Assembly: GCA_009741485.1 (NCBI GenBank) | Contig: CM019218.1 | Location: 28,632,115 to 28,696,114 of the forward strand | DNA length: 64,000 nt | Direction of reading: 5' to 3' | Source: Malurus cyaneus samueli | Lineage: Eukaryota; Chordata; Aves; Passeriformes; Maluridae | Part shown: one piece after another, positions 1 to 11,664 of the stretch | Numbering within the stretch: position 1 is the first letter of the stretch | How the letters are laid out: each line of letters opens with the position of its first letter | Notes under the pieces: generated by a model | What the model was told of the DNA's origin: nothing | What the model saw: only the letters and a program-made list of their open reading frames with translations | Databases searched by the model: none | Made by a program: the position numbers and the translations under genes

Positions 1-562
1 AATATTTTGTTTTTAAGCCTGATTTTTAAAACTTTATTCACAGAGAGCTACCTTCATTTAAGAGCAAGAAAAAAGAATGGGGACATTTACTGGAGAAGAC
101 TTGAGCAGTCTGCGCTCTCTAACTTCTCTCTACCCTACTGTTATTAAGTCCCTGCTAACAAAAGACATACAGAAGTTCTCACATAAGGTAATTATCCTTA
201 TAATACTTATTATCCTTATATCCTTATATACTTATATATATACTTATATAAGGATATAATACTTATATATCTTATAAGGATATAATACTTATAAATACTT
301 ATTATATAAGGATATAATACTTATATCCTTATTATACTATCCTAGTATAGTAGTACTGAGCAGGAGAAATCAGAGATTATGGAAAATACACATATGCAGG
401 AGAAGGAGGTGAAAAGCTGGGAGAAAAAAGCATGAAAGTTGTACAAAATGCCTTGCTTTCCCAAGCAAGAATAGCAAGTAATAAAACATTCACTTCTAAC
501 AGATGAAGGAACAAAAAAAAATATTTCAGAAAAATTATCTTTAGCTAAATATTAGTACTTAC
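1..562 (-). other. FMN1: FMN1 intron, partial
   Basis: This is the start, in transcript sense, of the intron after the signature exon. It holds an AT-rich repeat with palindromic parts at 185-345 and otherwise plain AT-rich sequence. No further FH2 exon is recognisable here. Confidence 0.85.
185..345. repeat. AT-rich repeat with three 19-bp copies and hairpin arms
   Basis: The 19-mer ATAAGGATATAATACTTAT occurs exactly at 248-266, 274-292 and 306-324. Inverted forms of its TAAGGATA core lie on both sides, for example TCCTTATA at 221-228 facing TATAAGGA at 247-254, and ATATCCTTAT at 323-332. The tract is therefore both directly and inversely repetitive and could fold into hairpins. No family is recognised; it resembles a young AT minisatellite. 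Confidence 0.8.
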
Positions 563-709
563 TCTGCTTTTGACATCTTTTAGTTTGGGGAGTATTTCCA
601 AACCAAATCCATCAGCTTGACCTCTGGTCCTATTTCCTCCATTCATGTAATTTCCAAAAGCCAGAATCAAACCTAAAATTTCCTTTACACTTGTCATGCT
701 TAGCAAAGC
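563..709 (-). CDS. FMN1: FMN1 exon with FH2 signature motif
   Basis: This is a 147-nt exon of exactly 49 codons, in phase 0 at both ends. The acceptor is TATTTTCCAG|GCT and the donor is AGCAGA|GTAAGT. It reads [17 protein letters not shown], then the FH2 signature [17 protein letters not shown], then [13 protein letters not shown]. The GN-x-MN-GG-x-RG-x-ADGF motif is the most conserved part of FH2 and is part of the actin-contact surface. The next exon, which should begin near DNG in FMN1, is not found between base 1 and 562, so it lies outside the window. Confidence 0.97.
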
Positions 710-2063
710 CTGGAAAATAGATACTGGTCAATAAATTCTGGCATGAAAGTTCCAATTGCTAATATAAAATAGTTATTTTTTCCACTTCATTCTTGCTACA
801 GTTTTTTCCTGTCTGTTTTTACCTTGGTATGAAAGGGAAGCTGAAGCTCAAAACTTGAAGCGAAACATTTTTCAGACTGTATGTCCCTAAGAGAGTATGT
901 TTAACGTAATCCCTATGAAGCAAATTATATGTTATCAAATACTATGTCAGTGACAAAAAGATTCTCAGAAGATTTCAAAAATCTTAAGAAGGTGGTTTAT
1001 CATGAGTTTGCATAAAGCACAATCACACGGAGAAGGGCTATTTTTGCTGCCACCAGGTTAAACTCACACTGTCATTGTCTGCTTCTCATGAGAATGAAAA
1101 TTCACATTCCTGGATCCACGCTTAATCCAGATATAACAGGTCTAAAGACTAGTTAATTACATGCCTCAGAACAGAAAACAGTTCTAGAAACAAAGTGTAG
1201 AATTAGTATTTTCAATTACTTATAAGACATCAGTTGAAGTTGAGAATCTGAGGCGACAGGTGCAATTCTTAACTATGTAGCCTTACACACTGGGTAGATC
1301 AGTTTCAGGGTGAACTCCTCATAAGCCAACTGAAGGCAATATGACTTTCCCTATCTCATACAGCACTGATTCCTTATTTATGCTTCCTTTGGAAAAGGAA
1401 AAAAACATGTATCTCTTTCTATTACGAAGAAATCCAGAGGGGTACAGCATGGGTACTTTGTGAAAGCAAAGCTAACGAAAACCTAATCTTCAAATTAAAA
1501 AAAAAAATTAAAATTAACTACTTTTCTGGTTAGGATGTTAGACCTTTAGGCCACCATTTAAGCTGTCTCTTAATTTTTACCTTCTTCTACTTTTCATAAT
1601 TTATTTGTTATAATTTTAAAACCTTGTCCTTTGTCTTCCCTAGTATAGAAATACTAGGTAAAGCTTACCAAAAATTAAAAGATGCCAAGGGAAAGTAATA
1701 AGATAATGAACATGACAAACATCTATTGGCATCAACAGTGGTATGAAAAAAAAGAAAGTTTGCAAGGCCCTGTACCAAGGCTGTTTTATATTTAATTTCT
1801 AGTTTACGGAGATTATCTACTACACTACTAATATCCAAAGTAATAAAAATCTACCATTTAAATAAAAATATATTTCTGTATACTCCACATGGCACCACCT
1901 TCCCTTTTCCTTCTTCCTTTTCTTCTTTTAAGAGCTGAAAATTTACTATAGTTTTCCTAAAAAAGCCAGTAAGCAGGATTAAGGCTCCTGACTTATAGTA
2001 AAAATGAAGCATAAATACTCTAAAATATATTTAAATTTTAATTAAGCTTTCATTAGGACTTAC
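710..2063 (-). other. FMN1: FMN1 intron, 1.35 kb
   Basis: This is the short intron between the two most 3' FH2 exons in the window. I see only unique AT-rich sequence with short A runs. There is no recognisable repeat family, RNA gene or further exon. Confidence 0.85.
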
Positions 2064-2193
2064 CTTGGAAACACGAGTTATTATATCTACTTTCCGGTGC
2101 ACTGATGTTATCCCTTCAGAGAAAACTGTCTGGAAGATAATACACTGAGCTCGTTCTGCGAAGTTGGGGATTTGAGATAACTCATATAAAAAT
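2064..2193 (-). CDS. FMN1: FMN1 exon, FH2 segment
   Basis: This is a 130-nt exon: one base, then 43 codons. The acceptor is TTTCCCCACAG|A and the donor is TCCAAG|GTAAGTCC. It reads [20 protein letters not shown], then [20 protein letters not shown] and VSK, ending in phase 0. The pattern of LSQIP, ERAQC, F, and a following helix is characteristic of FH2, where it precedes the GNYMN actin-binding region. Both splice sites are strong. Confidence 0.96.
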
Positions 2194-5100
2194 CTGTGGG
2201 GAAAAAAGGATTATTAATGAATCCTTATGATTATTCTCTGTGGGGTACATAACGGATCAAAGCCTACAGTATCATGAAATATACAAGCAATCTTTCCAAC
2301 TGTAAATCAAACCTGACAGAATTTATAATTGTCATATTCTTTATGCTAAGAATGCATTAAAAATCAATATGATTATCTACAATCCATTGACTATCATAGC
2401 TTCATAGTAATAAATAGAAGAATCTCAAACCTAAATCATTCATTTAAAGAAACCTGAAAACCTAGATAGGACTACCTATTTACTTACAGCTTCTTTCCCT
2501 TAAAAATGTGCCCAGAAACACAGAACTCAATATATTCCTATAAGTTTATTTTATAATATAAAATGTCTACCAAGAAATTTCTTCTTATTCTCAGCATCAA
2601 TTTTCTTATACTAATTTTATGAATTCTTTTACTAATTTACTAATTTATTTTACACACTTTCAATCAATGGGAATGCATGCAGCCCTGTATTTAGCTCTAA
2701 AATATTTGCGGAGTGTAACTGCCTTCCGTCACTGCTCAGCAAAGTTACTAACCCTTTATCTGCTCTATATCTGTCCTCATAGGTACATATTCCTCATGAT
2801 TCTATTCTAGTTTTTCGTCTTTTAACCCTCTGGTAAATAAAAATAAATAGAGGCATATTCAACAACTCCAGTTCAAATCTCACAAAATGAAAGCATCCCA
2901 AAGGCATGAGTAATTACTCCCTTTTCTCTTCACCAATTTAAAATATAAGAACTTGGCTAATAATACAAGTGACTTTGGCATTTTTTTTACAATACGATAT
3001 TTAATAACAACAATTTGCTCTTAAGATTTCAGAGATACACAAGATTTCTTGAAATCCAGAAGCAAGCTGTCTTTGCTCCAGTATCACTCTGACACGATTC
3101 TTCCAATTTCCTGTCTACAGATATCCTTAGATTCCCCTTAATGCAAGGCTATTAAGATCTTTCTACCTCACTCAATTATGGGAGATTTGGTATTCAATTT
3201 ATTAGCCTGATTTCTTCTTGTATTTATTTGAATCATTTAAGCCATTACATCTGATTTTCCCAAATTATTTATTTTTGAAAATAAATAGCATCAGTGTATT
3301 TACATCTGCTTTACACACTTCTCATGCTAAGGTTTGCTGAGTACACAGTGGCAAAAAATGGTGGTGAAAAAATCAGCAAAATCCACCTGTGGCTAGTGTG
3401 AAATACTGTTTTAATTGGAATGCCATTTTTTTCTCTTTCTTTCTTTTCCTTTCTTTGCCTGATGAAAAAACTTACTGTGAGAGAGGGATCAGGGAGGCCC
3501 AGCTTGGCTCTTAGGCTTAAGAAGTGGGAAAAAAGAAATGCCAAGCTGGTATTAATAAAAATGCTTCCTATTGCGAATGAGTGGTATTGCCAGGAAAAGA
3601 AAATAGGGTATTTTGCACTTTGTGTGAGAAAAACAAAGGAAAGAAAAACCAAACAGCTTCATTAAAGTTCTAACATACATACAATTAAAAAGTTTAAATG
3701 TAAAAAGTCAAATGACACATATTCTTGTCTTCCTGTGAAAACAGAACTACTTCCCACATGGCTGATTACTAGAATTCAACATAACTGTGCCGAGAGTTAA
3801 AACAGCCTTGGCATAAAAAGAAGATATCCCCAGATTTTGGAATTCAAAGTACCCAAAGTAAATATCCAGACAGAATACTTTAAACTTAAATCTGTCACAA
3901 AAAGGAATCTTAGTGACTTAAAATGTAGCAGCTAAATAAAAAGTCATAGCATGAAAACATGCTTACACAGATAAACTACCAATTCAGGCATACAAAACTT
4001 TAGGAGAGAAAAGAGTATTCCTGTTTCAGTAATTTTAGCAATTTTAGAGGAAAGTATGATTTCAACTAAACATAATGATGATGTGGCTGTGACATAGCTT
4101 TTGGATGGGTTTCTCATTACTACAATTCTGATGGCCTAAAATAAACATAGAAAATATGCTGTTCATCTCTGTGAGGTACATCATACTCCTCTCTTTCAAA
4201 AACTAAATAAAAACTGCATTTACTTGAGAACTCTTTTATCCTACCAGAATATAGGAGTAAAGAAATTGAGAGACATTTGAAGCCAGGCACATTGTTAAGG
4301 TGTTAGTGTAAGAGAACATTCTTGCAGAGGATGGACAAGGAGAGCTGATTCTATGGAGGTTAATTAATTTTCAGATCACGTTTATCTGCATTTGAAAAAT
4401 ATAATTTAGAAACATTTTTTTGGGAAAACGGTGTATGTCACCTGGCAAGCTTTCAAGTATAATAGGAGGATTTAAACTGAAGTCCAAGCAGAGCTGTCTT
4501 CAAAGAGAAGCAAGTGGCATGACTGGGACAGCAAATATAAATTGCTCCCTACTTCCTGAAACTACTTTCAAATCAGTACCATATTTTGCTACTATTTCCT
4601 TTATTCATACTTATTTCACAGGAGAAGATGACACAGAGAATACACTATAACTAAAAGGGTCTCTTGGAAACCAGCTACAGCATCTGTATCCTGGTAGCAC
4701 AGCCCCAGATTTTGGCCAGTCTTGCATATAAATCTTTCTCATTATAATGGATATTAGCATTTTAACAACTATTATCATGAAGCATAATTTAGGGGGGTAT
4801 TGTTATGTTGCTGTCATACTTACAGTTTGTGCCAAATTTAACATACCAGCAAGACAAATAAAAATCACATGTGCAGAAGAACATCAGTGATACCACTAAA
4901 GCATTTGTCTGGCAATCCAAGCACATGAAGGCTTCCTTTAGTCTTCAATGAACACCAATCAATGGTTTCAATATATGAATGACTACTGTTAGTATGTGAC
5001 ACCATTTGACAAATTATTTCATTTACATTTTTATTTTGATCTTCATTAAAAACAACACATGAGGCTTATGCCCCACAGCAAGTATTTTAACCACATACAA

Positions 5101-6807
5101 ATATAGCCTTTTTCTCTCTTTCTGCAGTTAGGTTGACTTAGAGGCTGACTTAGACAACAAAGCCAGGGGCACATCATCTACTGAGTTTTCAGAATGAATT
5201 CACATTATTCTGAAGGTCCAACAAAATTTATAAAAGTGCATCAAGTAAAATAGTTTTCCCCTTAAGCTAGTTTTCTTAACCTATGCAGTTTAACAACAGG
5301 GTAAAAATGGGATACTTAAGACTTACAGAGAGAGCAGAGAGTAATAATTGATAAAAAATAGCTTTTGTCTTTGATACTACTATTTCACTCTGAACCACCT
5401 GGCACAACTGCTTTATTTGCAGTTCTTTACTTTTAATTATGGAACAATGATAGTATAAATCCAGCTTCGCATTTAATTAAGATTAACCTCTTTCCACTAT
5501 AAGTTACAGAAAAGACAACTTCATAACCCTAGAGCTCTACAAGATTCGTATTCTTCAGAAGACAAAATGCATTCATATTTATTTAACTTGGACATACAGC
5601 AAACAGACTGCCAAAGATTCAAGTTCTGGAAAACATCAGCTAGTCACACAATGTACCCTTACGCCCCAAGCCAAGGCAATGAAAGCCATGGATATGGGAT
5701 GCAAAAATGAGCTAGTATATATATATATATACACTTTACAGATACTTGTCTTCTTAAGTCTTGTTGTTGTTCTAAAGAACAATAGGTTCTCTTAATCAAG
5801 AGTAGGATAACACCTTTATCTCCCAACACTAACCTGTTCCTTAGTGGGCAGTCAGAAATGAGCTTTTAACTGCCTTATGTAAGCAGAAAAAGAAAAATTT
5901 TTTCTTAAGCACTAACATTTTCATGGGGAAAAAAAAAGATATGAAATGTATTAATTCTGACATTAATCGATCATATATTATCTCTGATATTTCAGTTCTT
6001 CCTCCCCCTACCATTTCTTACACCAGAGACCACAGAAAAGACAAAAACAAACAGGATGGAAAAGGAAACAAGACAACAGAGAGGCCTCAGGGCAGGAAGA
6101 CTGGAAGAGGATAACAATACAAAAGGAAAAAGCAATGAAGCAGCTGAGGACAAAAAACCCTGGTCCATACAGAGCATAAAATCTGAAATCAAATGTACAC
6201 ACTAAATAAAATTAATGATTACCATTCTGATTACGAATTCTCAAGAATTCTTTCACATCGGCCTAAGGTGTATTACAACAGCAGAAGCAACACTTAAGTT
6301 TTTCATCCTAACAGTTGTCAGTGTCGCAACAGCTGCAGGAGAGGAACAGTGGAATCAGTCTTGTAGGTCTTCAGCCAACTTGACCAGAGTGCACCATGTG
6401 TCTGTGCCACAGGACCAACCACACCTCTCTGTTCGTGCAGCTCTTCCAAATAATTAACCAAAATAAGTCTGGCCCTACTTTATGAAATATTAATTTAGCC
6501 ACAAATGCTTTAAGGGAAGGATAAGTCTTTTACAAATGTGAGAATGGGAATGAAAACTCTTAATGATTCAAGGCTACATATTTTATCAGTCCCCGCCGTC
6601 AAAGTTGATGTAGTAAAATCTGTCATGTCTGAAAAAAGTTTAATGATAAAAGAAAAATTTTCATCAGGTCTTGAAATACATGAACATTATTATTATTTTA
6701 AAAAAGCTTATAATTACTTACCACGAATTATGCATGAAAATTGCTTTCAATATATCATCAAAGGACTGTATCATATAATAATACATTATATAAAAGAATA
6801 ATCTTAC
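2194..6807 (-). other. FMN1: FMN1 intron, 4.6 kb
   Basis: The intron is AT-rich. It contains a short (TA)n tract near 5715-5732 and a purine-rich stretch at about 6005-6150. Open frames within it, such as 3311-3652 on the minus strand, have no family resemblance and look like chance. No CR1 is recognised. Confidence 0.8.
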
Positions 6808-6896
6808 TGTTCTGGTTTATCCAGAAGTTTCAGCTCCTCCTCTTTTGAATTCTGATAATATTGCTTGATTTTCTCCAATTCATCCTTTTGTGCTCT
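6808..6896 (-). CDS. FMN1: FMN1 exon, FH2 segment
   Basis: This is an 89-nt exon of 29 codons plus two bases. The acceptor is ATTCACTCAG|AGA and the donor is GAACA|GTAAGA. It reads [20 protein letters not shown] followed by ELKLLDKPE. The final CA joins A of the next exon to make Gln. The KPEQF junction and the run of charged helix residues place it in the middle of FH2. The donor has A rather than G at the last exon base, but the intronic GTAAGA is good. The intron on its 5' side (6897-9033) is only 2.1 kb and consists mostly of a CR1 element. Confidence 0.95.
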
Positions 6897-7060
6897 CTGA
6901 GTGAATTAATATAAACTAATTAGTTGCTAATTAATAAGAAATTAATAAATTACTACTTTAGCTGTTTGCCTGAAAGCAACAATTATCTTTTTTGAACTGA
7001 GAAACATTAAGACTATGCAAAAGAGTGATGCTTAAAGACCTATGATAAATTCCTCCTTAT

Positions 7061-8145
7061 GTGCCATTTACTACACAGGACCATCCCCAAGAGTCACACC
7101 ATGTGCCCAAGGGCATTGTCCAAATACCTCTTGAATTCTGTCAGGCTGGTGCTGTGACCATTTCTCTAGGGACCCTGTTCCAGTGCCCAACCACCCTCTG
7201 GGTGAAGAACCTTTTCCTATTATCTAATCTATGTATCTATCCCCTGACACAACTTCATGCTATTCCCACCTGTCACTGGTCACCACAGAGAAAAGATCGG
7301 TGCCTGTTCCTCCAAAGCCCTTTGATGAGGAAGCTGCAGACAACGAGGCAGCCCCTCAGTCTCCTCCAGGCTGAACAGGCCAAGTGACCTCACCTGTCTC
7401 TTGTATGTTTTCCCCTCAAGACTGTTCACCATCTTTGTAGCTCTCCTTTGGATGGTCTCTAATGCTTTATAGATCTTTCTTGTACTGTGGCTCTCAGAAC
7501 TACCCCCAGCACTCGAGGTGAGGCCGCCCCAGCCCAGAGCAAAGCAGGACAATCCTCTCCCTTGCCCCGTTGATGATGCTGTGCCTGATGCACCCCAGAA
7601 CAGGGTTGGCTGCCAGGGCAGTGCTCACCCATATTCAACTTTCTGGCTCATATTCAAAGCAACCCCCAGGTCCCTTTCCGTAGAGCTTCTCTCCAGCGTT
7701 TCATTCACCAGAGTTGCCCTGTCCCAGGTGCAGAATCTGTCACTTGTCTTTTTTAAACTTCATGTGGTCAGTGGTTGCACAGCCCTCTGATTTGCGAAGG
7801 CCTGTCTGCCTTCAAGGGAGTCAATGGCTCCTCCCAATTTAGCATCTTCATCACACTTATACAATGCACATTCCAGTTATGCAACCTAAGTTACTAATGA
7901 AGATGTTGAAGAGCACAGAGCTGAGGATGGAGCCCTGCAGAACCTCATCAGTGGCAGATTACCAGTGATGTCACCCCATTCATTATAACAATTTGCACAC
8001 GACCTGTGAACCAGTTGCTTACCCACCACAGGACGTGTTTATCCAGCTCTGTGCTGGAAATTTTATCCAAAAGGATACTGTGAGAAACAGCATCAACATC
8101 TTTACTGAAATCCAAAAAGATCACATCAACTGGCTTCCTTTGGTC
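7061..8145 (-). mobile_element. CR1 LINE, old copy, 3' part
   Basis: Read on the plus strand, this is the reverse complement of a CR1 element. It contains typical blocks such as CCAACCACCCTCTGGGTGAA at 7190-7209, CTCCAGGCTGAACAGGCC at 7365-7382, CCCCAGGTCCCTTTCC near 7664-7679 and GAAGATGTTGAAGAGCACAG near 7899. It is heavily diverged and frameshifted, with a worn 3' end that lacks the usual ATTCTATG repeats near 7061. Open frames on either strand here are remnants or antisense shadows of the element, not host genes. Confidence 0.9.
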
Positions 8146-8282
8146 ACAGAATCATAGAATATGCTGAGCTGAAAGGGACCCATCAGGATCATCAAGTCCA
8201 ACTCCTGGCCCTGCACAGGACAACCCAAGAATCACACCCTGTGTCTGAGAGCACTGTTCAAATGCTTCCAGCCAACACCTCT
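8146..8282 (-). mobile_element. Younger CR1 3'-end fragment inside the old CR1
   Basis: At 8146 the sequence switches abruptly to a fresh CR1 3' terminus: CACAGAATCATAGAAT, then a stretch with AAAGGGACCCATCAGGATCA and TCCAACTCCTGGCCCTGCA. It runs about 135 bp before older CR1 sequence resumes. The 3' end faces lower coordinates, so it is on the minus strand like its host. It is short and 5'-truncated, as is usual for CR1. The exact right boundary is uncertain by about 20 bp. Confidence 0.82.
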
Positions 8283-8890
8283 CCAAATTCCCAAGAGCAT
8301 TTAAAAAATCAAGGCAGGCCTCACAATGAGATCAGCCAGCTCTTTGAATATTCTTTTACGAATTCCATTAGGCCCCATAGACAGACAGGGATGCAGTTGG
8401 AGCAATGGAACCCACACAAGTCCAGGGTTGACTGGGAGTTAACCAATCTCACAGTCATGGGCATCCAGCTCATGGCACTGGGAGCCCCTCAGCCCACCAG
8501 CAGTGTTGAAAAAACAGGCAAAGAAAGCATTAAACATCTCTTCCTTATCTATGTCCCTTGTCTGTGAAGTGACCATCCTCATAATTGATGTTATTTTTAC
8601 ACTGCCTTTTGCTATTAACATGTTTTAAAAACCTCTTTTCATTGTCCTCCACAGTTCTGGCCAGCTTCAACTCCAATTGAGCTTTGACTGCACAAATTTT
8701 CTCCCTACAGTGGCAAGCAGTATCTCTGTATTCCTCCCGCAACACTTGACATTGATTCCACTGGGCATACACCTTCTTTTTTAGCCTTAGTTCCAAATGA
8801 AGAACGTAGCTCAGCCAACCCAACCTTCTGCTTAATCTGCTTAAATTCTGATATTTAGGAATTGCCTGCTCCTGTGCCCTTCATGAGGTG
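8283..8890 (-). mobile_element. CR1 LINE, old copy, upstream (ORF2) part
   Basis: This continues the old CR1 towards its 5' side. On the plus strand AGCCAGCTCTTTGAATATTC and ATTAGGCCCCATAGAC mark the CR1 body. On the minus strand an open stretch at 8545-8823 encodes a degraded piece of the LINE ORF2 polyprotein between endonuclease and reverse transcriptase, with VEDNEKRFLKHVNSKRQ. There is no full reverse transcriptase, and stops and frameshifts make it inactive. Sequence expected between this part and 8145 is missing, so the old copy has lost internal sequence. Confidence 0.87.
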
Positions 8891-9033
8891 GTGTTTGAAA
8901 AATAATCACTGGTGGACCCCAGAACCTTCATATTAAGCATTTTCTCAGAGAACCTTACTTACGAATTCCCTCAGCAGCCTAAAACCAGAAATACTTTGGT
9001 GATTAACCACATTTTTATCCCATCTTTACTTAC

Positions 9034-9095
9034 GTTTTCATATAGAGCTTCCAGTGTTTCCAGATCTACTACGGAGTCATCAACACACAATATAG
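9034..9095 (-). CDS. FMN1: FMN1 exon, FH2 segment
   Basis: This is a 62-nt exon. The acceptor is TTTTGTACAG|CT and the donor is GAAAAC|GTAAGT. The leading CT completes Ala (GCT), then the frame reads ILCVDDSVVDLETLEALYEN and ends in phase 0. The acidic run DDSVVDLETLEALYE is typical of the FMN-type FH2 helix after the knob. The exon is too short to show up as a free open reading frame. It was identified by its place in the FH2 sequence and by matching splice phases on both sides. The donor is a near-perfect consensus. Confidence 0.94.
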
Positions 9096-11612
9096 CTGTA
9101 CAAAATACAAATACAAATTAGACACTGGAAAACATAAGGAAGACTTCAATTCTTTTTCCTGACAAATGTACTAAAGGGTTCTTAACCTAGGTAAAAGACA
9201 AATATGTATCCAGTTAGTATTTTTTTTATTTTCAGTGTTTTATTTTTGTTCCAACATCAAATGAAAGTACTCCTGCAAGAACATGCTATAAACTCTGCCT
9301 CAGTAGAATATCTGAGTTATACTTTTTCTCTTCAATATACTCAGCAATCGAAGATGTGACGAAGTAAGTACTCAGCTGATTCTGTCACTGATCAGGCAGG
9401 AGAACATGAGAACAACTGATACCAGACAATGAACAACAGCACAGATCTCATGTTAGCTTAGAAGGCTGGATAGGATCGAATTGGGACCTAGGGTATTTAA
9501 GTCTCCCTGTGTGCATGGGGAATCAGGAAGATACGCTTTTCTAGGAGCTAGCAATCTTGGTAAGTAGACAAGCAGACAGATTTTCAAAGTTTGCAAGTTA
9601 TAAATTCATCAGCACAGAAGACTGCGCTACAGTTTTTAAGTTATCTTCAACACTCTTACATTTAAATTAGCTTTATCTAATAGAAAACTATCCACATTAC
9701 CATTTCCAGATAAATTCTTTTCAATATCACACAAACACTTGCAGTAGAGTCTTCAGAGATTAATTATGCCTCTTTACCAAAATGAAAAGTCTCAAAATGT
9801 TTCCTATCTTAGTTCCAAATATTACTACATTTGGAATATATGACATAGGTGCTTCCAACATTTGCAAATCTCATTACAATTTAAGGCAGTGAATTGGTCT
9901 TCATCTGAAAACTAAGTGGGATTGCTTCATGGAGCCTTCTGATGTACTCTAATGTTAAATTCCACTGAGCTAAGAGATGCACAATGGAATGGAAGTAACT
10001 TTGGATGTTTAAATTTCCTGAAACCAGCTTTTCCTCAAGATTCATAATGGGACTGGGCACAATTTTTGAACTCATGACTTATGCTTAAATATTACTGAAA
10101 ACATTAATCCCAAAAGAATCAAGCACGTAACAAGTGACTTGTCATTAGCTACTATCTCATAACTTTGAATTTTAACTGTATTATATTTCTTCAAACGATC
10201 CTTGACTGCTTATAAATTTTGAGATTTTAAAAGCTCTTGCTGCCTTTGCAATCCATGTTTGAAAGGGGAAAGGCACACATCTTTAAATAATTATTTAAAA
10301 GTAATAAGCTTTCGCCTGCTCTACCACCTACCCCACGATTTTTACATTGTGAAATTAACCAGCAGGCTAGTAAATTTTCTCTGTGGCAGGCTAATCAATT
10401 TTATTAAAAGGTCCAGTGACATTTAGAATGCTTTAAAATTCTGCCTGTCAATTATGATTCCATCTGTTGACATTACACCTTGGTTAGAAGCAAAGAATTA
10501 TACAGAAGACAATACCAGTGAAAAAAGCAGTATCTCCAACCATTTTTGTCATACTGGAAAGATTCAAAAAAACCTTAAGATTGTAATCAAATGCAAAAGC
10601 CTGAACAACCGGGATTGACAAAAATCTTTGTTTGGGTTTGAATTTATGAGATTCTCTCATCTCCTGCAAGACAGTCCCAAAGTTTGCACTATCTCCCATA
10701 TCATCCAAAAAATTTCAGAAGAACCAAAGAGGTTGGAAAATCTTTTGGAATTGGTTTCACAGTCCAACATATTTAATTGTTAAGAATAACAATATGCATA
10801 CTGAGTTCAGAAACTTCCCCTTGTGGTTTAACTTTTATCCTATTTTAGCATATTCTGAAATCTGCTTAAAAGGAGAAATTTATTTGTCCAGAATTATCTA
10901 GAAAAGGCAACTTAATGGAGGCAATTTAAACTTGTAGAAGAAATGCAAAGCATGAAATTAAGTCAAATTTTTATGTACTGAACTATTATGATGACAGGAA
11001 GTAGTTTGATAAAAAAAAACACTTTGGCAAGAATATCAAAAATTAACACACCTAGCTGAAATTTTAGCCTGATATTTGTCACTAAAAAGACCCCAGAACA
11101 CAGTGTTTTTAATGCTCTATTATGTTTTCCATGTTTCTGTACACCACATCAGATCTAACAAATCTGCATTGTTTGGAAGTGACATGATAAAACAAAAAGT
11201 GTTTGTGATTTAACTAACGAAACACAATCTGCTAAAACATTTTTAGCAGAATTAATAATAATCAATTGTAAGAGACGTTGATATGAGTTATTGTCTCTCT
11301 TGCAGAGATTATGTGATTGTATAAAAGTACCAATGATTTACTTGCTATACAACCTGTACTGCTATTATTGGCAATGTCCATGCAGACAACTGCAGTTGTC
11401 TAAAAATCTAGCCATACAGCTGGATATCTTAGGACACCAATGCATTTAGAGACACATCCCTAGTAAGACAGAAGTACTGCCAAAATCCACATAACCTCCT
11501 TTATGTATTTCAATATCTTAGCCCTTTTTTTTTTATTCAAGCTGATTGAAGTGAATGCCATACGCATTTCCAGAAGAAGACTAAAATGAAAACATGTAAA
11601 TTTATGAAGCTT

Positions 11613-11664
11613 GACCCATTCTTTTGAAAAGAAGCATTGACCCATTTTTTTGAAAAGAAGCATT
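11613..11664. repeat. 26-bp tandem duplication
   Basis: Two adjacent 26-bp copies starting GACCCATT and ending AAGAAGCATT differ at one base (C or T at the ninth position). It looks like a recent local duplication in an intron, with no known function. Confidence 0.9.

Larger units (their letters stand above)
6897..9033 (-). other. FMN1: FMN1 intron, 2.1 kb, mostly CR1
   Basis: About 1.8 kb of this intron is CR1 LINE sequence in the same orientation as the gene (see entries at 7061-8890). Only about 160 bp at each end is not CR1. Confidence 0.88.

Noticed and set aside
3311..3652. Minus-strand 113-codon open frame in an intron
   Set aside because: Low-complexity Phe, Lys and Ser sequence from A/T-rich DNA, with no splice signals in register and no resemblance to any family. 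The flanking FMN1 exons already join in frame.
7061..7790. Plus-strand open frames of 90-108 codons
   Set aside because: They are antisense to the CR1 element and not a host gene.
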